Shown: one piece after another, positions 44,810 to 53,892 of the stretch
Layout: the number at the start of each line of letters is the position of its first letter
Numbering within the stretch: position 1 is the first letter of the stretch
From: Okibacterium fritillariae
GTDB taxonomy: Bacteria > Actinomycetota > Actinomycetes > Actinomycetales > Microbacteriaceae
DNA: 64,000 bases
Direction: 5' to 3'
Assembly (NCBI RefSeq): GCF_900167575.1
Contig: NZ_FUZP01000001.1
Span: 2,004,693-2,068,692 of the forward strand
The notes under the pieces: model-generated
Told to the model about the DNA's origin: nothing
The model's input: the letters and a program-made list of their open reading frames with translations, nothing else
Database searches by the model: none
Translations under genes and position numbers: made by a program

Positions 44810-45781
44810 TCAGCGTTCGGCGGCGTCGACCAGCTGCAAGAACGAGCTGGGCCCGAGCGTCGTCGCGCCGAGCATCTCGACACGTTCCACGAGCTCACGA
44901 TCGGCGGTCACCACGGTCACGACATTCGCTCCCGCGCCCGCACCTGCACCTGCACCCGCACTCGCCCTGGCATCCGCATCGGCATCGGCATCGGCATCGG
45001 CATCGGCATCGGCGAACGCCAACACCTCCCTCACGACATCCACAACCGCCTGGTCGCCATCCCGCTCGGCAACCCGCACCTCGACACCCGGCAGCAACGC
45101 CTCACGCGCCTCATCGCCCGCCCACGTCTCGGCCACACTCGCGGCCCGACCCTCGACAACGACAACGACGCGTGGCCAACGAAGAACGCCGTCGCCCAGA
45201 TCGAACCCGCCCGCCGCCGCATCCTCGATGCGGGTGAGCAGAGCGGATGTCGCCCCCGCCCGATCCTTCCACCACCCGTTCGGCCGAGACCCCACAACGT
45301 TGGCGGCGTCGACCACTAGCGTCGTGCGTTCGCGCAGCAGCGCACGCAACGTCGGCCAGGCTTCGTCGAAACTCGGATGCAGCGGCAACGCGTCGACCTC
45401 GTCGACCGCCACCCACCGCAACTCGATCGACTCGGGGTCGGCGACGACGGCCTCGAACGGCCGCACGACGTCGACGATCACGGTCGTGTAGCTCCAGAAC
45501 CCGAGGTCCACGACAATCGCCGAGCGCAGCCGCACGCCATCGCGCGGAACGGCGGCCTCTTCGGCCGCCTCGCGCAACCCTCCGTCGACGGCCGACTCGC
45601 CCTCATGCCGAGCACCGCCCGGCAGCGCCCAGGTGCCACCGAAGTGACTCCACTCGGCCCGATGCTGCAGCAGCACGCCGCGCGCCGGGTCGAACACCAG
45701 CACCCCGGCAGCGCCGTAGACGCCCCAACGGCGTATGCCGCCGGGGCCTTCCACCCACGCGTCGCCGGAGTCCCGGGTCAT
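44810..45781 (-). CDS. NUDIX hydrolase fused to a NYN/PIN-like domain
   Basis: 323 aa. The N-terminal half is a NUDIX domain: WALPGGARHEGESAVDGGLR then EAAEEA forms the complete box. From ~152 a second domain begins with LVVDAANVVGSRPNGWWKDR, the DxxN start of NYN/PIN-like ribonucleases, and later VVTVVTADRELVERVEMLG holds the paired acidic residues. The two are joined by a simple-sequence linker (ADADAD then AGAGAG). It starts 3 bp after the der stop and belongs to that operon. The fusion recurs in actinobacteria, but the substrate is unknown. Confidence 0.8.
   Translation of the reverse strand: MTRDSGDAWVEGPGGIRRWGVYGAAGVLVFDPARGVLLQHRAEWSHFGGTWALPGGARHEGESAVDGGLREAAEEAAVPRDGVRLRSAIVVDLGFWSYTTVIVDVVRPFEAVVADPESIELRWVAVDEVDALPLHPSFDEAWPTLRALLRERTTLVVDAANVVGSRPNGWWKDRAGATSALLTRIEDAAAGGFDLGDGVLRWPRVVVVVEGRAASVAETWAGDEAREALLPGVEVRVAERDGDQAVVDVVREVLAFADADADADADADADARASAGAGAGAGAGANVVTVVTADRELVERVEMLGATTLGPSSFLQLVDAAER
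44930..45016. repeat. hexamer simple-sequence array in the NUDIX-NYN gene
   Basis: About six copies of CGGCAT followed by related GCACCT/GCACCC units. On the minus strand they encode ADADAD and AGAGAG. Changes in copy number stay in frame, so length variation would change only the linker. Confidence 0.85.
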
Positions 45782-45784
45782 CGC

Positions 45785-47293
45785 TTAGGTGCGCTTCCGC
45801 TTCTCGCGCACGCGCATGTTGACCACGATGGGCGTGCCCTCGAAGCCGTAGATCTCGCGCAGGCGTCGCTGAATGTAGCGACGGTAGCCCGGGTCGAGGA
45901 ACCCGGTCGTGAAGAGCACGAATGTCGGCGGGCGCGACGCCACCTGCGTGCCGAAGAGCACACGGGGCTGCTTGCCACCGCGAACGGGGTGCGGGTGTGC
46001 CGCCGTGAGTTCGGCGAGGAAGGCGTTGAACTTGCCCGTGGGGATGCGGGTGTCCCACGACTCGAGCGCGAGCTCGAGGGCGGGGACGAGCTTCTCGAGG
46101 TGGCGGCCGGTGCGCGCGGACATGTTCACGCGGGGAGCCCAGGCCACGTGGGCGAGGTCTTGTTCGATCTCGCGTTCGAGGTAGCGGCGACGTTCGTCGT
46201 CGAGCAGGTCCCACTTGTTGAAGGCCAGCACGAGCGCACGGCCCGATTCGAGCACGAGGTCGATGATGCGGACATCCTGCTCGCTGATGGCCTGCGAGAC
46301 GTCGATCATGACGACGGCCACTTCGGCCTTCTCGAGCGCGGCCGAGGTGCGCAGCGACGCATAGAAGTCGGCGCCCTGCTGCAGGTGCACGCGGCGACGG
46401 ATGCCGGCGGTGTCGACGAAGCGCCACACCTTGCCGGCGATCTCGACCTGCTCGTCGACGGGGTCACGCGTGGTGCCGGCGAGCTCGTTCACGACGACGC
46501 GTTCTTCGCCGGCGGCGCGGTTCAAGAGGCTCGACTTGCCCACGTTGGGGCGGCCGAGGATGGCGACGCGACGCGGTCCGCCCACTTCCTGCTTGGCCAC
46601 GGCCGAGATGAGCGGCAGCTTCTCGAGCACGGTGTCGAGCAGATCGGCGACGCCGCGGCCGTGCAGGGCCGAGACGGGCAGGGGCTCACCGAGGCCGAGC
46701 GACCACAGCGCGGCGGCGTTGGGCTCCTGGCGCACGTCGTCGACCTTGTTGGCGACGAGGAAGACGGGTTTGCCGGCCTTGCGCAGCATGCGCACGACCT
46801 GCTCGTCGGTGCTCGTGGCCCCGACGTTCGCGTCGACGACGAACATGACCGAGTCGGCCAGGTCGATGGCGACCTCGGCCTGCATGGCGACGGACGCGTC
46901 GATGCCCTTGGCGTCGGGCTCCCAGCCGCCGGTGTCGACGAGCGAGAACGGGCGTCCGTTCCATTCGGCCTTGTAGGTGACGCGGTCGCGCGTGACGCCG
47001 GGGGTGTCCTCGACGACGGCCTCGCGGCGGCCGAGGATGCGGTTCACGAGCGCGGACTTGCCCACGTTGGGGCGGCCGACGATCGCCACGACGGGCAGCG
47101 CCGGCAGGTAGGTGATCGCGTCGGGGTCGTCGGTGACGGCCTCGAGCAGATCGAAGTCTTCGTCATCGAGGTCGTAGTCGGACAGGCCCGAGCGCAGCGC
47201 GTTGGCCCGCTGGGTGGCCAGGTCGTCGTCGAGCGTGCCGAGACGCTCGGCGAGTGAGTCGTCCGACTCCAGAGGTTCTTCGAAGTCAGCCAT
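45785..47293 (-). CDS. der: ribosome biogenesis GTPase Der
   Basis: 502 aa with two tandem GTPase domains: [12 protein letters not shown] with DTPGVTRDR and NKVDD in the first, and [12 protein letters not shown] with [15 protein letters not shown] and FNKWD in the second. A KH-like C-terminal domain follows. Der acts in 50S subunit assembly. The ~60-residue acidic N-terminal leader is longer than in E. coli, as is common in actinobacteria. It overlaps the end of cmk by 8 bp, so the two are co-translated. Confidence 0.95.
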   Translation of the reverse strand: MADFEEPLESDDSLAERLGTLDDDLATQRANALRSGLSDYDLDDEDFDLLEAVTDDPDAITYLPALPVVAIVGRPNVGKSALVNRILGRREAVVEDTPGVTRDRVTYKAEWNGRPFSLVDTGGWEPDAKGIDASVAMQAEVAIDLADSVMFVVDANVGATSTDEQVVRMLRKAGKPVFLVANKVDDVRQEPNAAALWSLGLGEPLPVSALHGRGVADLLDTVLEKLPLISAVAKQEVGGPRRVAILGRPNVGKSSLLNRAAGEERVVVNELAGTTRDPVDEQVEIAGKVWRFVDTAGIRRRVHLQQGADFYASLRTSAALEKAEVAVVMIDVSQAISEQDVRIIDLVLESGRALVLAFNKWDLLDDERRRYLEREIEQDLAHVAWAPRVNMSARTGRHLEKLVPALELALESWDTRIPTGKFNAFLAELTAAHPHPVRGGKQPRVLFGTQVASRPPTFVLFTTGFLDPGYRRYIQRRLREIYGFEGTPIVVNMRVREKRKRT

Positions 47294-47975
47294 GGTTTTT
47301 CTCCTTGTTCGGCGGGGTGCCGCCGTTGATCACATCGACCACTGCCCGAACGGTTCCCTCGAAGTCGAGGTCCGTCGAATCCAGGGTCGTCACGCCGGGC
47401 GCAGCCGTCATGAAGTCTACGACGCGCGAGTCCGCGCTGTCGCGTTTGTGCAGTTGAGCGGCCACATCTTCGGCCGTCTGGGTGGTCACTTCGGCCGCGC
47501 GCCGGGCCATGCGGGCCTCGGGCGACGCGGTCAAGAGGATGCGCACGGGGGCGTCGGGTGCCACGACGGTCGTGATGTCGCGGCCTTCCACGATGATTCC
47601 GGCGGCGGGCGACGAGCGGATGATCGAGCGGAACAGCGCGGTCACGAACGCACGCACCTCGGGCACCCGGGCGATATCGCTGACGACCGCGGTGACGCGG
47701 GGTTCACGGATGGCCTCGGTCACGTCGTCCTCGCCGACGCGCACGTAGTACTCCCCCGGGTTCGTGCCGATCTCGTAGTCGAAGTCGACGAGCAGCGAGA
47801 TCACCTGCTGGCTGTCGGCGGTGTCGCGCGACGACGCGAGGGCGAACCACGCCAGCGCGCGGTAGGCGGCGCCGGTGTCGAGGTAGTCGAAGCCCAGGCG
47901 CGCGGCGGTCGCCTTGGACACACTGGATTTGCCGCTGCCGGCGGGCCCGTCGATGGCCACGATCATGTCGGTCAT
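47286..47975 (-). CDS. cmk: cytidylate kinase
   Basis: 229 aa. Phosphorylates CMP and dCMP with ATP. Walker A is [12 protein letters not shown] at residues 6-17; the CMP-binding insertion and the lid ([24 protein letters not shown]) are present, and [13 protein letters not shown] is the family motif. It lies between tyrA (3-bp gap) and der (8-bp overlap), the common actinobacterial order. Confidence 0.95.
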   Translation of the reverse strand: MTDMIVAIDGPAGSGKSSVSKATAARLGFDYLDTGAAYRALAWFALASSRDTADSQQVISLLVDFDYEIGTNPGEYYVRVGEDDVTEAIREPRVTAVVSDIARVPEVRAFVTALFRSIIRSSPAAGIIVEGRDITTVVAPDAPVRILLTASPEARMARRAAEVTTQTAEDVAAQLHKRDSADSRVVDFMTAAPGVTTLDSTDLDFEGTVRAVVDVINGGTPPNKEKNHG

Positions 47976-47978
47976 AGG

Positions 47979-49223
47979 TCAGATACTCGCAATCCGCCAG
48001 CCGCGCGCTTCCAGATCGCGGATGGTTCGTTCTGTCACTTCGGGCAGCACCGAGATTTCGGCCAACCCGATCTGGGCGCCGGGAGAGTGCTCCAGGCGCA
48101 GGTCTTCGATGTTCACGCCGATCTCGCCGAACTCGGTGAACAGGCGGCCCAGCTGGCCGGGGGTGTCGTCGACCATGACGACGATGCTGTCGAAGCGGCG
48201 GTCCTGGCCGTGCTTGCCGGGCAGGCGGGCCACACCCGAGTTGCCGGCGGCGATGGTTTCGGCGACGCGGCGGCGCGAGCCGGCGGCATCGGGGTGACGC
48301 AGCGCCTCGGTCACCTGTTCCAGGTCGTCGGCGAAGGCATCCAGCACGTCGACGACGGGTGCCGCGTTGGCGCCGAGGATCTGCACCCAGAGTTCGGGCG
48401 CGCTCGAGGCGATGCGCGTGGTGTCGCGCAGACCCTGTCCGGCCAGGCGCACGGCGGCGTCGGGGGCGTCGCGCAGGCGCGCGGCGAGCAGGCTGGCGAC
48501 GAGCTGGGGAACGTGCGAGACCAGCCCCACCGAGCGGTCGTGCTCCTCGGGCGTCATCTCGATGGGCGTCGCGCCGAGGTCGAGGGCCAGGCCTTCGACG
48601 AGCGCGAGCAGATCGGTGGGCGTCTCGTGGTCGCGGCAGATCACCCAGGGCCGCCCATAGAAGAGGTCGGCGCGGGCCGAGATGGCTCCGCCGCGTTCGC
48701 GACCGGCCATGGGGTGCGAACCGATGTAGCGCGTGAGGTCGACGCCGCGCGAGAGCAACGTGCGGTAGGGCTCGAGCTTGATGCTCGCGACATCCGTGAC
48801 GACCGCTTCGGGATGCGCGGCCAGCTCGCGTTCCACGACATCGGCCGTGACATCGGGCGGCACGCACACGACGACGATCGCCACGGGCTCGGATGTTGCA
48901 GCCGATGCGGATGCCGACGGGTCGGTCTCGGCGCCGTCTGCGTTACGACCATTCGAGGCCCCCGGGTCAGCCGTGACCGCTGCGGTCCCGGCTCCGTAGT
49001 CGACGGCCAATCGCAGCTGCGACGGCGACGCATCGTCGAGTTCGATATCCACGCCGTTCGCCCGCAACGCCAGGCCGATGCTCGCGCCCAACAGCCCGGC
49101 CCCGACGATGCGCACGGGACCGCGCGTGCGTCCCGCCGGTTTCGTCCAACCGTCGCCGACGAGCGCAATGCCGGTTTCGGCCGTCGCGTTGTCGCGCGCC
49201 TGAGCGCTCGAGGTATCGGTCAT
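47979..49223 (-). CDS. tyrA: prephenate dehydrogenase
   Basis: 414 aa. Converts prephenate to 4-hydroxyphenylpyruvate with NAD(P) on the tyrosine route. The Rossmann signature RIVGAGLLGASIGLAL is near residue 40. VVCVPPDVTADVV and YIGSHPMAGRERGG hold the substrate His. The C-terminus from ~335 reads as an ACT-like domain (SIVVMVDDTPGQLGRLFTEF), a probable tyrosine sensor. A polar insertion of ~35 residues (nt ~48890-48990) is unusual. It has a 27-bp gap to rluB. Confidence 0.92.
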   Translation of the reverse strand: MTDTSSAQARDNATAETGIALVGDGWTKPAGRTRGPVRIVGAGLLGASIGLALRANGVDIELDDASPSQLRLAVDYGAGTAAVTADPGASNGRNADGAETDPSASASAATSEPVAIVVVCVPPDVTADVVERELAAHPEAVVTDVASIKLEPYRTLLSRGVDLTRYIGSHPMAGRERGGAISARADLFYGRPWVICRDHETPTDLLALVEGLALDLGATPIEMTPEEHDRSVGLVSHVPQLVASLLAARLRDAPDAAVRLAGQGLRDTTRIASSAPELWVQILGANAAPVVDVLDAFADDLEQVTEALRHPDAAGSRRRVAETIAAGNSGVARLPGKHGQDRRFDSIVVMVDDTPGQLGRLFTEFGEIGVNIEDLRLEHSPGAQIGLAEISVLPEVTERTIRDLEARGWRIASI

Positions 49224-49250
49224 GGTGTCTCTCAGACTCGGCGACGCGGT

Positions 49251-50357
49251 CTACTCGTCGGCCGAAGCATCCGTGTTCGCGTCGTCGGTGTTTGCGTCAG
49301 CGGCGTCACCGGCGGGTGTGTCCTTCGCCGCCTGCCGCGAAATGGTGAGCAATTCGCTCATCTCTACTTTAGTCAGGTCGCGCATCTGGCCCGGGGCGAG
49401 CGTGCCGAGGTGCAGCGGTCCGAAGCGGCGGCGCACCAGGTCGATGACCGGATGCCCCACTTCGTCGAGCATGCGGCGCACGATGCGGTTGCGGCCCGAG
49501 TGCAGCGTCACCTCGACGAGGCTGGTGCCGTCGGCCGAGGCGTCGAGCAGCCGCGCCTTGTCGGCCGCGATGAAACCGTCCTCGAGGTCGAGGCCCTTGG
49601 TCAGGCGCGCGATGGTCTGCGGCGTCATGCGCCCCTCGACCTTGGCGATGTACATCTTGGTCACGCCGAACGACGGGTGCGCGAGCACGTGCGCCATGTC
49701 GCCGTCGTTCGTCAGAATCAGCAGGCCGGATGTCTCGGCATCCAGTCGCCCCACATTGAACAGTCGCTCCTCGAACTCGTCGGTGTAGCGGCTCAGGTCC
49801 GGGCGTCCGCGCTCGTCGCGCAGCGAGCTGTAGATGCCGACGGGCTTGTTGAGCATGATGTACCGCTTCGAGGTGTCGGCCTGCACGGCCGTGCCGTCGA
49901 CGAGGATCTCGTCTTTCTCGGGGTCGACGCGGCGTCCGGGCTCGCGCACGACCTCGCCATTCACGCGCACGCGTCCCGCCGCGATCATGTCCTCGGACAC
50001 GCGCCGTGACGCGACACCCGACGACGCCATGACCTTCTGCAGGCGCACGCCCGTGTGCTCGACGATGGCGGCCTTGCGCTCGGCGGCCTCGGCGTCGTAT
50101 TCCTCGTCGTCTTCGTCGTAGTACTCGCCGAAGCTCGACCCGTCGAGCTCGACGTCGACTTCCACGTCCGCGTAGTCGCGGGCGTCTCCGCGCTCGGCGT
50201 CAGTCTGCCCAGCGTCGGTTTGCCCAGCGTGGGTCTGCTCAGCATCTGCGCGCTCGGCGCTCGTCTGCTCGGCGTCTGCGTACGCGGCGTCAGCCTGGTG
50301 CGTGTCGGCGCGGCCGGCCGTCTCGTCGTCGGTGCCGTTGTGGTCAGCGAATGTCAC
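49251..50357 (-). CDS. 23S rRNA pseudouridine synthase, RluB/RsuA family
   Basis: 368 aa from GTG (VTFADHNGTDDE), preceded by AGAAGG. An S4 domain (RLQKVMASSGVASRRVSEDM, IAAGRVRVNG) leads the catalytic domain, with the active Asp in GRLDAETSGLLILTNDG. The ~105-residue N-terminal extension is rich in acidic residues and has tandem QTDAG/QTHAG-like repeats. The start overlaps scpB by 14 bp, as in many actinobacteria. The family modifies uridines in rRNA; whether the target is the RluB site is inferred. Confidence 0.9.
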   Translation of the reverse strand: MTFADHNGTDDETAGRADTHQADAAYADAEQTSAERADAEQTHAGQTDAGQTDAERGDARDYADVEVDVELDGSSFGEYYDEDDEEYDAEAAERKAAIVEHTGVRLQKVMASSGVASRRVSEDMIAAGRVRVNGEVVREPGRRVDPEKDEILVDGTAVQADTSKRYIMLNKPVGIYSSLRDERGRPDLSRYTDEFEERLFNVGRLDAETSGLLILTNDGDMAHVLAHPSFGVTKMYIAKVEGRMTPQTIARLTKGLDLEDGFIAADKARLLDASADGTSLVEVTLHSGRNRIVRRMLDEVGHPVIDLVRRRFGPLHLGTLAPGQMRDLTKVEMSELLTISRQAAKDTPAGDAADANTDDANTDASADE

Positions 50358-51075
50358 TGTCGAACCCTTCTGTTCCGTCGGTGAGCAGCGGCGATATGGG
50401 CGGCAGCTCGTCGATCGTGTTGATTCCGAGCTGCTCGAGGAGCAGGTCGGTCGTTCCATAGTTGATGGCACCGGTCTCGCTGTCGGTGAACAGCTCGGTG
50501 ATGAGCCCGCGCCCGGCCAGTGTGCGCACGACCGAGTCGACGTTCACCGCGCGAATGGATGCCACCTGGCTGCGCGTGATCGGCTGGCGATAGGCGATCA
50601 CGGCCAACGTTTCGAGTGCCGCCTGCGACAACCGCGACGGATTCTGCGTGAGCACGTGATCGGTCACGATGCGGTCGTACTCCTCGCGCACGTAGAGGCG
50701 CCAGCCTCCGCCGACCTCGCGCAGCTCGAAGCCGCGCTTCGGCCCGCCCATGAGGCCGTCGTAGTCGCGCACGAGCGCCGCGATCGCCTGCTTCACGGCA
50801 CTGACCGGGCGGCCCACGGTGGTCGCCAGAGACACGATGCTCTGCGGCTCGTCGGCGACCATCAGGATGGCTTCGAGCGCCCGCGGCAGATCGGTGACGG
50901 GTTCGGGCGCCGACTCGGCCTGCGCTCCGGCAACGTCCGGTTCCTGCGCAGCTCGCGCTTCGGCACCGTCCGACTGCGGCTCAAGCTGCGGCTCGGACTG
51001 CCGCTCGGCGACCTCCGACGGCTCGACAACATCGGGCAGCGCGACATCCGCTGTCACGTCTCGATCAGTTGTCAT
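50344..51075 (-). CDS. scpB: segregation and condensation protein B
   Basis: 243 aa from ATG (MTTDRDVTADVALPD), overlapping the scpA end by 11 bp. Two winged helices: ALEAILMVADEPQSIVSLAT, and LSQAALETLAVIAYRQPITR then LAGRGLITEL. ScpB dimers bridge ScpA in the SMC condensin complex on chromosomal DNA. An in-frame ATG at 51123 would place ~16 residues inside scpA and is less likely. The N-terminal ~65 residues are low-complexity. Confidence 0.92.
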   Translation of the reverse strand: MTTDRDVTADVALPDVVEPSEVAERQSEPQLEPQSDGAEARAAQEPDVAGAQAESAPEPVTDLPRALEAILMVADEPQSIVSLATTVGRPVSAVKQAIAALVRDYDGLMGGPKRGFELREVGGGWRLYVREEYDRIVTDHVLTQNPSRLSQAALETLAVIAYRQPITRSQVASIRAVNVDSVVRTLAGRGLITELFTDSETGAINYGTTDLLLEQLGINTIDELPPISPLLTDGTEGFDSDIR

Positions 51076-51877
51076 AGTCGGCTCCCAGATTGGCCAGGTT
51101 CTCGTCGCTGAAGTGTTCCGCACTCCAGTGCACGGTCAATTCTCCCAGGGGTTCGATCTGTTCGAAACCGATCGCCGCGCGACGGTACAGCTCGAGCACC
51201 GCCAGGAAGCGCGCGATGATGACGCCCTTCTGATCGGCCCCGGCGATGAGTTGCCGAAAAGTCTTCGGTTCTCCGTCGCGCAGTATGGCCACGATGATGG
51301 CCGCCTGCTCGCGAATGCTCACGAGTGGCGCGTGCAGGTGGTCGAGGCCGACGGTCGGGATCTCGCGCGGCGCCATGGCCAGAGCCGCGAGGGCCGCGAA
51401 GTCGGTGGGTGTGAGGGTCCAGACGAGGTCGGGCGTGCGCGCGCGGTACTTCTCCTCGAGCCGCACGGTGCGGGCGTGCCGGGATGCCTCACGCTGCAGG
51501 TTCTCCTGAAACCACTCGGACGCCTGCTTGAACGCCCGATACTGCAGCAGCCGTGCGAACAGCAGGTCGCGGGCTTCGAGCAGCGCGACATCCTCGGCGT
51601 CGACCAGCTCGCCCTGCGGTAACAGCCCCACGACCTTCATGTCGAGCAGCGTTGCGGCGACGACCAGAAATTCGGATGCCTCGTCGAGGTCGCTGTCCGA
51701 TTCGAGCGCCGAGAGGTAGGCGATGAACTCGTCGGTCACCTTCGACAGCGAGATCTCGGTGATGTCGAGCTCGTGTTTGGTGATGAGCGACAGCAGCAGG
51801 TCGAACGGGCCCTCGAACCCGCTGACGGCTACGCGAAAACCGGTGTCGGCGTCGGCCGCGCTAGGCGACGGCGCCAC
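51065..51877 (-). CDS. scpA: segregation and condensation protein A
   Basis: 270 aa. The kleisin signature is FEGPFDLLLSLITKHELDIT at ~20-40, followed by EFIAYLSALESDSDLDEASE and the C-terminal winged helix (LIAGADQKGVIIARFLAVLE, LYRRAAI). It binds SMC heads and ScpB. It overlaps the parA end by 17 bp and the scpB start by 11 bp. Confidence 0.92.
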   Translation of the reverse strand: MAPSPSAADADTGFRVAVSGFEGPFDLLLSLITKHELDITEISLSKVTDEFIAYLSALESDSDLDEASEFLVVAATLLDMKVVGLLPQGELVDAEDVALLEARDLLFARLLQYRAFKQASEWFQENLQREASRHARTVRLEEKYRARTPDLVWTLTPTDFAALAALAMAPREIPTVGLDHLHAPLVSIREQAAIIVAILRDGEPKTFRQLIAGADQKGVIIARFLAVLELYRRAAIGFEQIEPLGELTVHWSAEHFSDENLANLGADYDN

Positions 51878-52748
51878 GGGACACCAGTTCCCGGGCGAGC
51901 TGGCGGTAGGCCTTCGCGGCGGGATGTTCGGGCGCGAACTGGGTGATGGGTGTGCCGGCCACCGAGGCGTCGGGGAACTTGACGGTGCGCCCGATCACGG
52001 TGTCGAGCACGTCGGTGCCGAAGGCGTCGACCACGCGCTCGAGCACCTCGCGCGAGTGCAGCGTGCGGGAGTCGTACATGGTCGCCAGGATGCCGTCGAG
52101 CTCGATCGCCGGGTTGAGGCGGTCGCGCACCTTGTCGATGGTCTCGATGAGCAGGGCCACGCCGCGCAGGGCGAAGAATTCGCATTCGAGCGGGATGAGC
52201 ACGCCGTGGCTCGCGGTGAGCGCGTTGACGGTCAGCAGGCCGAGGGAGGGCTGGCAGTCGATGAGCACGACGTCGTAGTCGCCCGAGACCTTGCGCAGCA
52301 CGCTCGCGAGGATCTGCTCGCGGGCGACCTCGTTGACGAGGTGCACTTCGGCGGCCGACAGGTCGATGTTGGCGGGGATGATGTCGAGACCGGGGGTCGA
52401 CGTGCGCTGGATGGCGGCGTTGGGGTCTTTCGCCGAGCCGAGCAGCAGGTCGTAGATCGTGATGGCGTCGTGGGTGTTGACGCCGAGACCGGCGGACAGT
52501 GCGCCCTGCGGGTCGAAGTCGATGCACAGCACGCGGCGGCCATAGCCGGCGAGCGCCGCGCCCAGGCTGATGGTGGTGGTCGTCTTGCCGACGCCACCCT
52601 TCTGGTTGCACAGCGAGATGATGCGGGCGGGCCCGTGCTGGGCGAGGGGCTGCGGTTCGGCGAACTCTCTCAGCGGCCGTCCGGTCGCGCCGAGCGTCGG
52701 GGTCTCGGGCATTCCATCCAGCATCTGAGTCGTGTTCTTCTTCGCCAC
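51861..52748 (-). CDS. ParA/Soj-family ATPase
   Basis: 295 aa. Deviant Walker A CNQKGGVGKTTTTISL near residue 47, Walker A-prime FDPQGALSAGLGV and Walker B VVLIDCQPSLGLL. It has the compact chromosomal Soj/ParA type without an N-terminal HTH. No parB is adjacent; the place between xerD and scpA is typical of actinobacteria, where this second ParA accompanies condensin genes. The exact partner is not known from the sequence. Confidence 0.9.
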   Translation of the reverse strand: MAKKNTTQMLDGMPETPTLGATGRPLREFAEPQPLAQHGPARIISLCNQKGGVGKTTTTISLGAALAGYGRRVLCIDFDPQGALSAGLGVNTHDAITIYDLLLGSAKDPNAAIQRTSTPGLDIIPANIDLSAAEVHLVNEVAREQILASVLRKVSGDYDVVLIDCQPSLGLLTVNALTASHGVLIPLECEFFALRGVALLIETIDKVRDRLNPAIELDGILATMYDSRTLHSREVLERVVDAFGTDVLDTVIGRTVKFPDASVAGTPITQFAPEHPAAKAYRQLARELVSRGAVA

Positions 52749-52985
52749 TGGCTGAGTCCTCGTCTTTCCTCGTTCGTCGGGTCTGTCAGCAGACCGTCCG
52801 CCCCCGATTCTAGCGGTCCGGGGCGCTTCTCAGGCGGGGCCACGCCAGTCATCCTGTGGGCCCGCGCCGCGAAGTGCGCCGTCACTCCCCCGAGGCCCGT
52901 GTCCGGCAGCGACGACCGGCCGAGTGCCAGGTCGTCTCTTCTCGCGTGATGCCAGCGGATGCCGCGCCCCGCGCCCGGCCCACCC

Positions 52986-53891
52986 CTACCGCGCCCGCGG
53001 ATGCGCCGTGGTGTACATGTCCCGCAGCGTGTCGGCCGTCACGAGCGTGTAGATCTGCGTCGTCGCCACCGAGGAGTGCCCGAGCAGTTCCTGCACGACG
53101 CGCACGTCCGCACCACCCTGCAGCAAGTGCGTCGCGAACGAGTGCCGCAGCGTGTGCGGTGAGACTTCCTCGGTGATGCCGGCACGCTCGGCGGCGCGGC
53201 GGATGACGAGCCACGCGTTCTGGCGCGACACCCGCTGTCCGCGCGACCCGAGGAACAGGCCCGGCGTCGCCTGCCCGCGCGCGGAGAAGATCGGACGTGA
53301 CCGCACCAGGTAGTCGTCGATCGCCCGACGCGCATAGCTGCCGAGAGGGACGATGCGATCCTTGTCGCCCTTGCCGCGCAGCCGCACGATGTCCTCGTCG
53401 AACACGTCGTCCACGTTGAGACTCACGGCCTCGGTCACGCGCGCACCCGTGGCGTAGAGCAGTTCGAGCAGCGCCTTGTCGCGCAGGGCCTGCGGGTCGT
53501 CGCCGCCCGTCGCGTCGAGCAGCGCCTGCACCTGTTCGACCGTCAGGGCTTTGGGCAGCCGGCTGGGCAGTTTCGGGGGCGCGAGGCGCTGCGCGGCATC
53601 CGTTGTCGTCAGGCCCTCGTCGACGAGGAACTTGTGAAACCCGCGCACCGACGACAGCTTGCGCGACAACGACGACGAGGCCAGCGGATGCTCCGACGGC
53701 GCGGCGAGCTCGGCCGCATACCCGGCGGCCATGGCCTCGGTTGCGGCCTCCGGTTCGGTGATGCCCTTCTCCTCGAGCGCGTCGAGGTAGGCACCGAGGT
53801 CGCGGCGGTAGGCGGCCACCGTGTTCGGCGACAGCCCCCGTTCGATCGAGACGTGCCGCAGATATCGGTCGAGCTCGCGCCGCAGCGTCAT
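52986..53891 (-). CDS. xerD: site-specific tyrosine recombinase XerD
   Basis: 301 aa, the usual Xer length, from ATG (MTLRRELDRYLRHVSIERGL). Catalytic set: Arg in TGARVTEAVSL, Lys in GKGDKDR, HTLRHSFATHLL (His, Arg), GHSSVATTQIY (His, Tyr). The stop of the NUDIX gene is 1 bp before the start. XerD resolves chromosome dimers at dif with FtsK. It is a housekeeping gene and not the missing island integrase. Confidence 0.93.
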   Translation of the reverse strand: MTLRRELDRYLRHVSIERGLSPNTVAAYRRDLGAYLDALEEKGITEPEAATEAMAAGYAAELAAPSEHPLASSSLSRKLSSVRGFHKFLVDEGLTTTDAAQRLAPPKLPSRLPKALTVEQVQALLDATGGDDPQALRDKALLELLYATGARVTEAVSLNVDDVFDEDIVRLRGKGDKDRIVPLGSYARRAIDDYLVRSRPIFSARGQATPGLFLGSRGQRVSRQNAWLVIRRAAERAGITEEVSPHTLRHSFATHLLQGGADVRVVQELLGHSSVATTQIYTLVTADTLRDMYTTAHPRAR

Positions 53892-53892
53892 C

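Noticed and set aside
45377..50009. Very long plus-strand frames opposite NUDIX-NYN, der, cmk, tyrA and rluB
   Set aside because: Shadow frames. All five minus-strand genes have complete family motifs and normal spacing.
52986..53891. XerD as the integrase of the tRNA-Pro island
   Set aside because: It is in a housekeeping operon 19 kb beyond the island and has the standard chromosomal Xer length and neighbours.
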